Shown piece after piece: positions 16,807 through 26,141 of a stretch of 64,000 bases of DNA (the first letter of the stretch is position 1; each line of letters opens with the position of its first letter). The DNA comes from Alteromonas mediterranea DE (lineage in GTDB: Bacteria > Pseudomonadota > Gammaproteobacteria > Enterobacterales > Alteromonadaceae): positions 1,120,137-1,184,136 of the forward strand of contig NC_011138.3 in assembly GCF_000020585.3 (NCBI RefSeq), read 5' to 3'. Under the pieces are notes generated by a model, which saw only the letters and a program-made list of their open reading frames with translations, ran no database searches and was not told where the DNA came from. The translations under genes and the position numbers were made by a program.

Positions 16807-19779
16807 ATGAGTAGCCTCCATGAAACCGCCTATCCAAGATTGAAAGCGGCCGTCTCCGACCAGGAACTGGCAGAAATTTATACACCCACGGTCAAGGAAC
16901 GATCTTTTGCCAGACAACATGGTCGAACACCCGCTGCTCGGGGCGCTCTGCTCATTCTCCTGAAAACAGTTCAGCGTTTGGGCTACTTTGTCAGTCTCAA
17001 AGCCGTTCCCAAATCGATCACATCACACATTCTCGCCTGCGACGACCTCTCACATCTCGCACTAAGCCGACTCAGGGAATACGACCGCAGCGGCGGCGTC
17101 CGTCAGCGGATGTTGGACGCGATTCGTCAACAGGTGGGCATCAAGGCGTTTACCGTCGAAGGCAAGGCGGTCGTGCGGGACTTGGCACGAGAAGCGGCGA
17201 CCACCAAACAGGATCTGGCAGACATTATCAATGTGGTGATCGAAGAGCTGGTGCGCCAGCGTTTTGAGCTACCCGGTTTTTCAACGCTGCAACGGACAGC
17301 CCGTCAGGCTCGCAGCCAGGTCAACACGGGGTTCTTTCGGACACTCAATGCGGCTTTGACGGAGCAGCAAAAACAGGAATTTGACCGGCTGCTGCGTGTG
17401 CCTGACGATTCACCTCATACCAGTTGGCATAAACTGAAACAGGAACCCAAAAAACCGACCAATACAGAAGTGAAGAAGTATCTTCAGCATCTGGAGTGGC
17501 TTCAGGGCTGGTGTCAACGATTGCCCGCTGTTGATCACATTCCAGCCGCCAAGTATCACCACTTCATACTGGAAGCGCGCGCGTTGGACGCAGCCAACAT
17601 CAAGGCCATGCAGAGCACCAAACGCTATGCCTTGATGATTCTGCTGGTCCATGCTCAACTGCGTCGCGCAATGGACGATGCCGTCGACATCTTTGTCCGC
17701 AAGATGCGCAACATCAAGACCAAGGCGGAAGCGAACCTGAACCAGTATCACCTGGATCACATGAAGCGGATGGACAAACTGGTCGCACAACTGCGTGACT
17801 TGCTGACCGTCGTTCAGGAAGCGCCGACGGATTCCGAGCGAGGTGCCCGTGTCGCGGCCGCCATCCAGGGCGATCCTGATGAATTGCTGGCCGAGTGTGA
17901 GGAACACATGGCCTATGCCGGCAATAACTTCATCCCGTTCATGCTGCACCCCTATCGCCCGTTACGCCCGCTGTTATTCAATTGCCTTGAACTACTGGAC
18001 TTGACGGCGACCAGCCACGACCAGTCCTTGGTTGACGCGATTGCTATCTTGAAAAAGCACCGGCACAGCCGTAAAGAATGTCTTGTTCTGAGCACTCATC
18101 CTATTGATGTGGCCTGGTTACCAGAGCGCTGGCGCCGTTTGATTTTGGGTACTGGGTCAAGCCTGCTACCACCGGGCATGGTCTACCGGAAGTATTTTGA
18201 GCTGGGCGTATTGATGCAGGTGAAGCGTGAACTGATGTCCGGCGACCTCGCGGTTGCGAACAGCGACCAGTACAGCGATTACCGAGAGCAACTGGTGAAT
18301 TGGAGTATCTATGAGGCGCAAATAGCCGACTACAGCAAGATGGTCGGCATTGCCTCCGAGCCCGCTGCATTTGTGGCGCAAGCCCGCTCACGGTTGAGCG
18401 CAACGGCAGAGCGCATCGACCGTGACTTCCCGGAGAATGAACACGCCGTCTTCAATGGCGAAGAACTGGTGATCCGGAAGCACCGTCGTACAGCACCTCC
18501 GGATGGGTTGGCTGAGATTGATAAGCAGTTATCCCTGAATCTGCCCGAAAAGAATATTCTCGACATTCTGGTGGAAGCCGAAAAATGGCTCGGGCTCCAT
18601 AAACGCTTTGGGCCACTGTCCGGCTACGAAAGCAAACTGGAGGACCCCCGTACCCGTTTTGTTTCGACCCTCTTTTGTTATGGCTGCAATCTTGGGCCGA
18701 CCCAGACCGCTCGATCCATCACAACGCTTAATCGCCGGCAGGTGTCCTGGCTCAACCTGCGGCACGTCACTGAAGAGCGCTTGGAGCAGGCTATTGCGCA
18801 GGTCATCAATGCCTACAACCGCTACCGGTTACCGCGACACTGGGGAACCGGACAACATGCCGCCGCCGATGGCACAAAATGGAACCTGTACGAACAGAAC
18901 CTGCTATCGGAATACCACATACGGTACGGCGGTTATGGCGGGGTGGGCTACTACCACGTTTCGGACAAATACATCGCGCTGTTCAGCCACTTCATTCCTT
19001 GCGGCGTCTATGAGGCCATTTACATTCTTGATGGGCTGATCAAAAACGATTCCGATATCCAGCCTGACACCCTGCATGGCGATACCCAGGCGCAAAGCGC
19101 GCCCGTCTTCGGGTTGGCCTACCTGCTGGGTATCAACCTGATGCCCCGAATCCGTAATCTGAAGCAGTTGGTGTTCTACAGGTCCGATAGACGCCAACGT
19201 TACGAGCACATCGATGCCTTGTTCAGCGAGACCATCAACTGGAAACTGATCGAAACCCATGTGCCGGACATGCTCCGGGTGGCGCTATCGATTAAGGCTG
19301 GAAAAATCGCACCGTCCACCATATTGCGACGCCTGGGTACCGCAAGCCTCAAGAACAAGCTCTACTTTGCTTTCCGGGAACTGGGGAGGGTCGTTCGAAC
19401 AACCTTTCTTCTGGACTACATTGGCAGCGTGCAGTTGCGGCGAACCATTCATGCGGAGACGAACAAAACCGAAGAGTTCAACCAGTTCGTGAAATGGCTG
19501 TTCTTTGGCGGCGAGGGGGTGATCGCCGAGAATATCCGCCACGAGCAACGGAAAGTGATCAAATATAACCACTTAGTGGCCAACCTGGTCATTCTTCATA
19601 ATGTGGAGTCGATGACGTTAACCCTTAAAGATCTCAAGGAGCGCGGCCATCATATTGATCACGATATTCTCAAAGGATTGGCTCCATACCGCACGGACCA
19701 TATCAATCGATTCGGCGATTATACGCTTGATGTTGAACAGCAAGTTTCACCCATGAGCCACCATATAAAAATAATTTAA
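16807..19779 (+). CDS. tnpA: Tn3-family transposase, intact
   Basis: The 990-residue product spans the normal length of the family with no interruption. It has the N-terminal DNA-binding region (SDQELAEIYTPT), a long helical middle, and a C-terminal DDE domain with AAADGTKWNLYE, LHGDTQAQSAPVF and the late glutamate region HAETNKTEEFNQFVKW. It is only distantly related to the broken transposase at 4193-7171. Replicative transposition by this enzyme would give cointegrates resolvable by TnpS/TnpT. I see no terminal repeat next to it that matches the one before tnpT. ATG 16807 is preferred; an in-frame TTG lies two codons upstream. Confidence 0.9.
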   Translation: MSSLHETAYPRLKAAVSDQELAEIYTPTVKERSFARQHGRTPAARGALLILLKTVQRLGYFVSLKAVPKSITSHILACDDLSHLALSRLREYDRSGGVRQRMLDAIRQQVGIKAFTVEGKAVVRDLAREAATTKQDLADIINVVIEELVRQRFELPGFSTLQRTARQARSQVNTGFFRTLNAALTEQQKQEFDRLLRVPDDSPHTSWHKLKQEPKKPTNTEVKKYLQHLEWLQGWCQRLPAVDHIPAAKYHHFILEARALDAANIKAMQSTKRYALMILLVHAQLRRAMDDAVDIFVRKMRNIKTKAEANLNQYHLDHMKRMDKLVAQLRDLLTVVQEAPTDSERGARVAAAIQGDPDELLAECEEHMAYAGNNFIPFMLHPYRPLRPLLFNCLELLDLTATSHDQSLVDAIAILKKHRHSRKECLVLSTHPIDVAWLPERWRRLILGTGSSLLPPGMVYRKYFELGVLMQVKRELMSGDLAVANSDQYSDYREQLVNWSIYEAQIADYSKMVGIASEPAAFVAQARSRLSATAERIDRDFPENEHAVFNGEELVIRKHRRTAPPDGLAEIDKQLSLNLPEKNILDILVEAEKWLGLHKRFGPLSGYESKLEDPRTRFVSTLFCYGCNLGPTQTARSITTLNRRQVSWLNLRHVTEERLEQAIAQVINAYNRYRLPRHWGTGQHAAADGTKWNLYEQNLLSEYHIRYGGYGGVGYYHVSDKYIALFSHFIPCGVYEAIYILDGLIKNDSDIQPDTLHGDTQAQSAPVFGLAYLLGINLMPRIRNLKQLVFYRSDRRQRYEHIDALFSETINWKLIETHVPDMLRVALSIKAGKIAPSTILRRLGTASLKNKLYFAFRELGRVVRTTFLLDYIGSVQLRRTIHAETNKTEEFNQFVKWLFFGGEGVIAENIRHEQRKVIKYNHLVANLVILHNVESMTLTLKDLKERGHHIDHDILKGLAPYRTDHINRFGDYTLDVEQQVSPMSHHIKII

Positions 19780-19814
19780 AGCCAATAGGTTAGTTCACTT
19801 TTTGGAGGATTTCG

Positions 19815-20516
19815 TCAGAATCGTTGCCGACCCTCGAACTGGTGATACGCTGATTTCCGGTAGAACGCGGTATCATCATGCGGTGAGTTTGAAGCAAAGA
19901 CGGTCATCGCACCGGCTAAACTATTTTGCTTTCGTAATTTAGCCATTGCCGCCTCACAATGGCCTACAAGCGCTCTATGTAACTCATTGCTGCTGGTCAC
20001 GCGCTCCCCAAATGTTCTGGTGCTGTATATTTGCTGCTTGTCTGGCCTTACATCGTCCCACGCTATTCGAACTTCACCATTAAGCTCTCTGATAGTATTT
20101 TCCACCAGAATAGAAAACTGTTTGCGCATATACGTCGGCGATTTTTTAGAGAGTTCATAAGCACTGTGGATACCCATAAATTCAAGTTTTTTCCCCAATC
20201 GGCTTCCAATGCCCCAGACGTCCGTCACTGCCATTTGTTTAAGTATGGCCACTCGCTCTTCATCTGAAGAGATAACGGCAACGCCGCGGTATCCCTCAAT
20301 GCGCTTTGCTGCATGACTGGCTGCTTTCGCTAATGTTGGTGTTGGTCCTCCACCGGCGCCAACGGGTAGGCGCACTTCTTTCCAAACGGTCTTTCTTATC
20401 TCGAGGCCTAGGGAAAGCCAGCTTTCATGATTTAGTGGTTTATCAAAACGTGCGAACAGTTCGTCAATCGAGTAGATATGAACGTCATCTGCAAACCGAG
20501 CAATCGTATCCATCAT
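19815..20516 (-). pseudogene. umuC: umuC (DNA polymerase V subunit) internal fragment
   Basis: The 233 residues match the middle of UmuC-type Y-family polymerases (MDTIARFADDVHIYSIDE, LPVGAGGGPTPTLAKAASHAAKR, DVWGIGSRLGKKL, RTFGERVT, TVFASNSP). The N-terminal part with the first catalytic acids and the C-terminal part are gone. The homology begins at its first codon, next to a secretion-ATPase tail on the other strand, so both genes were cut at about 20517-20520. It is a boundary scar of the island. Confidence 0.85.
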
Positions 20517-20519
20517 TTT

Positions 20520-20641
20520 ATTACTCAGTGACTGATAGAGCGATTGTGGTTGAAAACGGAAAAGTCATTGCAGATGGTAAAAAGGAAGACGTACTTGTGC
20601 AATTTAGAAAGCCAAGTCAAACACTTAAGAGGGCACCATGA
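20520..20641 (+). pseudogene. Type I secretion ABC ATPase, C-terminal stump
   Basis: The last about 40 codons remain: VTDRAIVVENGKVIADGKKEDVL and a short tail. This is the end of the nucleotide-binding domain of an LapB/HlyB-like exporter. Walker A, signature and membrane domains are missing. Its stop overlaps the start of the adaptor gene by 4 bases, showing the original operon order ATPase then adaptor. Confidence 0.82.
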
Positions 20642-22005
20642 TTTTAAAAAGTGGTGGTGAGAAAAAAGACTGGCTTCAACGATTAATGCGCGGGTGGCTT
20701 GCGCCACCTCCGGGGCAAGATTGGGTGTTAGAAGCCGAGTGGTCACGGATTATGCAAACGCCAGTAAAGGCAAAGGGGCTATTGTACCTCGTATCCATCG
20801 TACTTTTTCTTTTAGTGGTTTGGTCGTATTTTGCCGAAATCGACGAGGTGGCAAAAGGCGACGGGAAGGTTATATCGTCTCAACAGCTTCAGGTGCTGCA
20901 ATCGTATGATGGCGGAATTGTTCAAGACATTTTAGTGGCAGAGGGGCAAACCGTAAAAGCGGGGCAAGTTTTGCTTAGGGTTGACCCGACGCGATTTCTA
21001 TCCAGCCTTGAAGAGAACACCACACAATTTGCTGCGCTCGCAGCAAAAGTGCAAAGACTGTCGGCGCTTACTCAAGGTAAGGCACTGAGGTTTAATAAAG
21101 AGTTGCAAGAGCAGGCCCCCAGCATTATCGAAAACGAGCGCAAGCTTTATAACTCGAATCTGGCGGAGCTTGACGAAGTAGCCGCTGGCTCAGATTCACG
21201 TATTATGCAGCGCCGCCAAGATGTGGAAGAGGAACGTGCAAACCTTTCCCAATATCAAAATGTACTGTCTCTAACGAGAAAAGAGTTATCCGTTACAAAG
21301 CCGCTGCTTGCTTCAGGTGCCGTTTCGGAAATCGAAATTCTCAGGTTAGAGCGACAAGTGGTAGAACTTGAAGGCAATATCACGAAGTCTAAGGTGGCCA
21401 TCGAACGCGGACTTAATGCCATCGAAGAAGAAATCATAAAAAAGGAAGAAAGCCGATTAAGATTGGTAAATCGTTGGAATCAAGAGCTTACTGATGCTAC
21501 CGGCGAGATGGCTACTTTGCAGCAATCCCAAACCAGCTTAGAGGATGTGGTATCACAAGCTGATATCAGATCACCCATTAACGGCACGGTTCAGCGGTTA
21601 CTCATCAATACGGTTGGCGGTGTTATAACGCCAGGTAGTGCCGTGGTTGAACTTGTACCCCAGGATGACCAACTTATCGTAGAAGCCAAAGTTTCGCCGA
21701 AAGACATCGCGTTTATTCGACAAGGCCAGCCAGCTATTCTTAAGTTCAGCGCTTACGATTTTACCATTTATGGTGGCATGTCAGCAGAAGTACAACATAT
21801 TAGTGCCGATGCTATTACTAATGATAAAGATGAAACTTACTACTTAGTAAGATTGGAAACAAAAAGGAGCATAGCAGATGAATCCCTCGACATTTTGCCG
21901 GGGATGATAGTTCAGGTTGATATATTGACGGGGAAGAAAACCGTGCTTAATTATATATTATCGCCATTGTTCAACGTAACAGCCTCTGCGCTGAGGGAGC
22001 GTTAA
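20638..22005 (+). CDS. HlyD/LapC-like membrane fusion protein of type I secretion
   Basis: The 455-residue periplasmic adaptor has a short cytoplasmic N-terminus, one transmembrane helix (residues about 45-65, LLYLVSIVLFLLVVWSYF), a lipoyl-like half (GGIVQDILVAEGQTVKAGQVL), a long coiled-coil hairpin (about 130-310) and the HlyD C-terminal beta domain (DIRSPINGTVQRL). It would bridge an inner-membrane ATPase to a TolC-like pore to export a large adhesin. Its ATPase partner is destroyed just upstream, so it is probably orphaned. The following regulator starts directly after its stop. Confidence 0.88.
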   Translation: MILKSGGEKKDWLQRLMRGWLAPPPGQDWVLEAEWSRIMQTPVKAKGLLYLVSIVLFLLVVWSYFAEIDEVAKGDGKVISSQQLQVLQSYDGGIVQDILVAEGQTVKAGQVLLRVDPTRFLSSLEENTTQFAALAAKVQRLSALTQGKALRFNKELQEQAPSIIENERKLYNSNLAELDEVAAGSDSRIMQRRQDVEEERANLSQYQNVLSLTRKELSVTKPLLASGAVSEIEILRLERQVVELEGNITKSKVAIERGLNAIEEEIIKKEESRLRLVNRWNQELTDATGEMATLQQSQTSLEDVVSQADIRSPINGTVQRLLINTVGGVITPGSAVVELVPQDDQLIVEAKVSPKDIAFIRQGQPAILKFSAYDFTIYGGMSAEVQHISADAITNDKDETYYLVRLETKRSIADESLDILPGMIVQVDILTGKKTVLNYILSPLFNVTASALRER

Positions 22006-22602
22006 ATGAGACATTTTATTGCCGAAAAAGATTTACAAGGCGCGCTAACTCAGTACTCATGGACAAAATATAATACCGTTACCAGTATTGAGTGTAAGGA
22101 AAGTGACTGCATCTGGATATTAGCTACCGACGACGACTGGCGCCAGCAACTTATCGCCGCAAAACAGAAAGTTTCTCAGGTGGTATTACTTACCTACAAG
22201 TATGATCGTTTAGAAATGCAGACAGCGCTGGTGCTAGGAGCAAGAGCGTATTGCCATGCCCTTGGCGCTGAATCTTTATTAGCATCGGTTGCTCGCGTTA
22301 TAGAAGCCGGAGGCATGTGGCTACCTAACGAGTTATTGTCTGTTACGACGTCAAACGTTGCTTCAAACCTCCAAACGAAGCGAATACTACCAACCCTTAA
22401 AAGCCTAACAAACAGAGAAAGGGATGTATTAAGCTGTATCCTAGATGGGCTTAGTAATAAGGAAATAGCGCGGGAACTCGGTATCACCGAGCGTACCGTC
22501 AAAGAATATGTCGGTACGCTGCTCAACAAATTCCAAGCTAAAGACAGAATTAGTCTGCTGCTTCGCTTAGGTGAGTTTAGTCATCTAAAAGATGCTCTAT
22601 AA
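22006..22602 (+). CDS. LuxR-type response-regulator-like transcription factor
   Basis: The 198-residue protein has a C-terminal LuxR helix-turn-helix (about 134-190: LTNRERDVLSCILDGLSNKEIARELGITERTVKEYV written over two helices). The N-terminal domain is shaped like a receiver but has no clear phospho-acceptor aspartate pocket. It begins on the base after the adaptor stop and so belonged to the secretion operon, where it may control adhesin production. Its last 26 bases overlap a convergent EAL-domain remnant. Confidence 0.8.
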   Translation: MRHFIAEKDLQGALTQYSWTKYNTVTSIECKESDCIWILATDDDWRQQLIAAKQKVSQVVLLTYKYDRLEMQTALVLGARAYCHALGAESLLASVARVIEAGGMWLPNELLSVTTSNVASNLQTKRILPTLKSLTNRERDVLSCILDGLSNKEIARELGITERTVKEYVGTLLNKFQAKDRISLLLRLGEFSHLKDAL

Positions 22603-23082
22603 CCTCAATATGAGAAACCACCCCGTCAATACCAAGCTCGATAAATAAATCTTGGTGATCAGCACGTTTAACGCCATCAGCGTATACATTAATACCAAAG
22701 GTGTGAGCTAACGAGCAGAAGCCTCTGATAAATGCGTGATTGGCGGGATTAAAGTCGATGTCCGCCATAAAAGCAGAATCAATCTTCACATAATCTAAGC
22801 CCATCTCTTGTACGTTTAATAATTGAGAGAAAGACTCGCCAACGCGCTTAAGGCCAATCATGCAATCTTTGGCTTTTAGCGTGTTACAAAAATCTTTAAA
22901 TTCATCTGGGAAACGCGTGGCGGTAGACTCACGTACTTCAAAACATAATCTGCTCCAAATTTTTCTTTAACTTCCTGTTCGAGTTTTGGAAACTCGATAA
23001 TATAGTGATCCTTGATTTGCTGGCCAGCTAGTAGCAGAGCTACGAAAGCTAAGCAGTGCGACGCAAATAGGGAAAGGGTCAT
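22577..23082 (-). pseudogene. Degenerate EAL-domain (LapD-like) gene remnant
   Basis: The downstream half encodes the C-terminal EAL fold in one frame (RLCFEVREST, then LKRVGESFSQLLNVQEMGLDYVKIDSAFM, and FGINVYADGVKR). The upstream half (23082 to about 22960) is open in another frame with no clear EAL match, and a frame change lies near 22960. The EAL signature and the DDFG-type acid pair are absent or changed, as in c-di-GMP receptors such as LapD. Next to a LapC-like adaptor, a decayed LapD homologue is the likeliest reading. Confidence 0.65.
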
Positions 23083-23232
23083 GGTTTTTGATTATTTTTA
23101 GACTAAAGTATAAATGAGGTTACTAGGACGAACATTAAACTTAAGTATTGATTGTTATACGTTGTTATAGATATAGCACGGCTATGCTGATAAACCAACC
23201 ATGAATTTGCTAGGGGATTTATTTGTTAGAGG

Positions 23233-24420
23233 TTATTTTTTTACTACAAAATCGTTTTCTTGGATGTTCGCGATAACGCCTGTACCTGTGTTTACCACCG
23301 TTGATGAATTGCCAAAGGCACGGTCGACAATAAACGTGCCAGGGTAGACAGCATACTGAAGGTACGTCCTGCCAAGGTTATCTATTACTTCTTTAGCTTG
23401 ATAAAGATATAGTTCATCTTTCTCAGAAATGCCATTATCTCTCCCTAAAGAAATTGAAATTTTGTTGTTCGCAACGCTAATTACCCTACCTGTTATAGGC
23501 TGGCAAGCAGTGGATTCTTTGATGTCTTCTATTGCCTCGCTGATGCTTACGTCAATGGCTTGACCATAGCGGGACTGCCAAAAGGTTGACGAAAACTCAT
23601 CAACATCTTCGAATCTGTCAAACGTCCATTCTTCTTGGTTTCTATACGACGAGGTATAAAGCAGGCCCCCATTTATTCCATCATAAACCTGAAGTGACAT
23701 TGAGAACGCGCGCTCTGGTGTACTATCACGCCACGGTGTAAACACAGGCGGGGTATCTTTTGGGCCCATACTTAAATCGTCGATAACACCAATAATCACA
23801 AACTGAGTGTTACTTTGGGCCGATAGGGTGCGTATATTCTCTGCGGTAAACCGGCTGTCAAATTTTGCCGTATGAGGTGCAACATAAGTAATGCTAAGGT
23901 TGTTGGTTTGAGCTTTCATTGCCTCTACGAGTCGCTGAGTGAAAGCTTTGTCGAAATTAGGCATATTGCCATGGGTCAAATGACCTCTATTTCTAATTCT
24001 AAAGTGTGTAGTGGCGAAGTGTTTCTCATCAAGCTGTGCATCGCACGTCTTACCTTTAGGAAAAATATCGGCTCGGACACGCACGGTAATTACCTCACCG
24101 TTAAAGGTTTCGTTAACTAGCTCAAGCTGATTAACTTCGCCGGTAGAGCGGATTGTCATTTCTTCGTTTTTAAGCAATCCATTGGTGAGTTTGGCAACAC
24201 TGTGCACTGAAGCGCCGGCAAACAGCATTGCTTGTTTTAACGCTTCTTGCGTGGCCGTGCGTTTAGCTGCTTCTTTATTACCATCTAGCACAACTGCTTG
24301 CCCCGTGGCCTCATACCACGCGGCATGCGCTTGCCCAATAAAAAAAACTAATAGGCAAACTACCGCCACAGCAATATTAAAAAATTTCGCCAGAGTTGTT
24401 CTGCTTATGCGTTGCACCAC
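23233..24420 (-). CDS. flgT: Flagellar assembly protein FlgT (H-ring)
   Basis: FlgT builds the H-ring around the basal body of the sodium-driven polar flagellum in Vibrio-like bacteria. The 395-residue precursor has a signal peptide cut near GQAHA/AWYEATG. It then has the N-domain typical of FlgT (GQAVVLDGNKEAAKRTATQEALKQA), a middle TolB-like domain and a C-terminal SH3-like part (VISVANNKISISLGRDNGISEKDELYLYQ). A GG-N10-GC promoter lies 51 bp upstream. It is divergent from flgP across a shared control region. Confidence 0.9.
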   Translation of the reverse strand: MVQRISRTTLAKFFNIAVAVVCLLVFFIGQAHAAWYEATGQAVVLDGNKEAAKRTATQEALKQAMLFAGASVHSVAKLTNGLLKNEEMTIRSTGEVNQLELVNETFNGEVITVRVRADIFPKGKTCDAQLDEKHFATTHFRIRNRGHLTHGNMPNFDKAFTQRLVEAMKAQTNNLSITYVAPHTAKFDSRFTAENIRTLSAQSNTQFVIIGVIDDLSMGPKDTPPVFTPWRDSTPERAFSMSLQVYDGINGGLLYTSSYRNQEEWTFDRFEDVDEFSSTFWQSRYGQAIDVSISEAIEDIKESTACQPITGRVISVANNKISISLGRDNGISEKDELYLYQAKEVIDNLGRTYLQYAVYPGTFIVDRAFGNSSTVVNTGTGVIANIQENDFVVKK

Positions 24421-24470
24421 ACACTCCTATTGTTGCTCAGTCTATGCGCCAGATTAATACCACGAACTAT

Positions 24471-24485
24471 GCGAAAAAAGTGCCA
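24471..24485 (-). promoter_or_regulatory. Sigma-54 promoter for flgT
   Basis: The minus strand reads TGGCAC-TTTTTTC-GCA, with exactly 10 bases between GG and GC. It lies 51 bp upstream of the flgT start and back to back with another such site facing flgP. Confidence 0.75.
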
Positions 24486-24518
24486 AGTGATGTGGGTTTT
24501 CTATAATAAGTTAAAATG

Positions 24519-24532
24519 GGCGCACATCTTGC
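24519..24532 (+). promoter_or_regulatory. Sigma-54 promoter for flgP
   Basis: GG-CGCACATCTT-GC has the required 10-base spacing followed by TTT. The expected start near 24543 leaves a leader of about 170 bases before flgP. Confidence 0.7.
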
Positions 24533-24542
24533 TTTCTTTGGG

Positions 24543-24715
24543 CTATATCAGCGAGTAAATGCGTGCCTGATGTAGGCAGGCGAATCGGTGAATACCGAAA
24601 AATTAGGCGTTAGGTCAAACAGGCCATCGAGCGTTGTCATAGCGTATCTAATAGAAGCTAACAAATAGTTAAGCCGTCAGTAACCTGTTATTGATGCAAA
24701 TTGAGGTTTAGATTC
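24543..24715 (+). other. Long, possibly structured 5' leader of flgP
   Basis: The leader contains several short complementary blocks, such as GCCTGATGTAGGC and CGGTGAATACCG. No known riboswitch consensus is met; GEMM-type c-di-GMP landmarks are absent. I record it only as possibly structured. Confidence 0.3.
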
Positions 24716-25201
24716 ATGTGCTTGAATAAATTGAAAAAATCGAAAGTGTTTATTCAGTCTTCCATTCTCGGTTTCGCTCTCAGTATAAGTGGCTGTGGCA
24801 TTATTGATAAACATGTCGAGTGGGAGACGGTTGAGCCAGAAAGCTATCCCGTTCTGAAGGCCATTGGCTATGCGCCGATTTCATCTCAGCGAGGTGAAAG
24901 TGATAGTATGAAATTGATAATGGCAATGAAAGCGTCAAAATTAGATGCATACAGAGAACTCACAGAACAAGTTTATGGTCAAAAAATTGAAGGCAGCCAA
25001 TCAGTTTCCCATCTTGTTGTAGAGTCGGAATCGTTGCGAGCCTCAGTTGAAGGCGTGATAAGAGGCGCTGAAGTCGTCAAAACTTATCCGGTAGGGGAGG
25101 ACACCTACGTGACAGAACTCTCTTTAGATATGCAGCAAGTTTATGATATTTATTTATCTACCGCGAAGCCAAGAAGAGTCAAAGACGTAAAATACTATTA
25201 G
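24716..25201 (+). CDS. flgP: Flagellar outer-membrane lipoprotein FlgP
   Basis: FlgP is an LPP20-family lipoprotein that forms the outer disc near the H-ring. With ATG 24716 (behind GAGGT) the product has 161 residues. The signal sequence ends in a lipobox (LSISGC) and the LPP20-like domain follows (LKAIGYAPISSQRG, KASKLDAYRELTEQVYGQKIEG). The usual partner gene flgO is not adjacent here. It is divergent from flgT and under its own sigma-54-type promoter. Confidence 0.85.
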   Translation: MCLNKLKKSKVFIQSSILGFALSISGCGIIDKHVEWETVEPESYPVLKAIGYAPISSQRGESDSMKLIMAMKASKLDAYRELTEQVYGQKIEGSQSVSHLVVESESLRASVEGVIRGAEVVKTYPVGEDTYVTELSLDMQQVYDIYLSTAKPRRVKDVKYY

Positions 25202-25247
25202 GAATGGGGCGATATAAAGCAGCGCAGGCTACCTTGGTATATAGGGC

Positions 25248-25679
25248 CTAAGCGCTGACGCCAGAACCTAAGGTTCCGCCTTTTGGCTTTCCCTTCTTAT
25301 CATAAGTAAGCGACTCTTTCGCACGCACTTCCATCATCAAATTCCGCAGGTGTGTGAGGCGTAGCTGTCCTTGCTCCACGGCTTTTTGATTGACTTGTGT
25401 GCGGTACTTGCAATCGTCAAGTAGACGCTTTGCTTGCTCCATTAAACCTTCATCGTATTGGGACAATGAGGCAGAGCCGGCAAGAGTACGTTCAATATCA
25501 CTATCAAGTGTCTGAATGGACGTAAGTAGCTGCGTTTTTTCGTCTAGTACTTTCATCAACGATTCAGCGTCACGAGAGCTTATAAGCTGAAGCTCCTTCT
25601 CAAGCAAGGCAACAAGTGTAGAGAGTTGCTCTACTTGCTTAGCTATTGCTTGTGATAATGGGCTGTTTTGTTCAGTCAC
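25248..25679 (-). CDS. flgN: Flagellar export chaperone FlgN
   Basis: FlgN keeps the hook-filament junction proteins FlgK and FlgL soluble before export. The 143-residue product is nearly all helical, with the family pattern LVALLEKELQLISSRDAESLMKVLDEKTQLL and a loose C-terminal tail that would bind clients. It follows flgM after 30 bp on the same strand, and both are read from the FliA promoter at 26075-26101. Confidence 0.88.
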   Translation of the reverse strand: MTEQNSPLSQAIAKQVEQLSTLVALLEKELQLISSRDAESLMKVLDEKTQLLTSIQTLDSDIERTLAGSASLSQYDEGLMEQAKRLLDDCKYRTQVNQKAVEQGQLRLTHLRNLMMEVRAKESLTYDKKGKPKGGTLGSGVSA

Positions 25680-25709
25680 TCTTACGCTCTACTATTCACT
25701 TGATTATTT

Positions 25710-26039
25710 TTATTTGGTACCGAAAATTTCACCTTCAAGTTTCGCTATTTTGTTAGCGAGCACTTCTGGATTCACTTTATATTCGCCACTTTGAATCGCT
25801 TTCTTTAAACGATCTACTTTGTCTTGATTAACAGGCGCTTCAGTTCCTTTTTTCTGCACTTGATTTAGCTGCTGTGCAGATTGAGTCAGCGACACTGAGT
25901 CTTGACGTGGCGCTGGAGCCGTCTGCGCGCTTTGTGCCGCAGCCTGTTGCTGAGACTGCTGCGTCTGGTTTTGTTGCGCAACCTTCCCATTATCAACGGG
26001 TGTTTTAGGTAACCCATTGTTTATATTATTAATAGCCAT
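25710..26039 (-). CDS. flgM: Anti-sigma-28 factor FlgM
   Basis: FlgM holds sigma-28 (FliA) inactive until the hook is complete and FlgM is exported. The 109-residue protein has a low-complexity, glutamine-rich N-terminal half (about 20-45). The conserved C-terminal FliA-binding helices follow (VNQDKVDRLKKAIQSGEYKVNPEVLANKI). A near-consensus FliA promoter 35 bp upstream gives the familiar autoregulatory loop. Confidence 0.92.
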   Translation of the reverse strand: MAINNINNGLPKTPVDNGKVAQQNQTQQSQQQAAAQSAQTAPAPRQDSVSLTQSAQQLNQVQKKGTEAPVNQDKVDRLKKAIQSGEYKVNPEVLANKIAKLEGEIFGTK

Positions 26040-26074
26040 AATAAGTCCTCACTACTTTTTTGCCTCTGTAAAGT

Positions 26075-26101
26075 ATATCGGCCTTTACGCTTATTTCTTT
26101 A
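26075..26101 (-). promoter_or_regulatory. FliA (sigma-28) promoter of flgMN
   Basis: On the minus strand TAAA (26101-26098), 15 bases, then GCCGATAT (26082-26075). This matches TAAA-N15-GCCGATAA at all but the last base. Confidence 0.88.
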
Positions 26102-26141
26102 GCCAAATTATGCACAAAAAAGTAGATATTTACTGCCTCAA

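Noticed and set aside
24543..24715. c-di-GMP riboswitch in the flgP leader
   Set aside because: Short hairpins are present but the conserved landmarks of GEMM-type switches are not.
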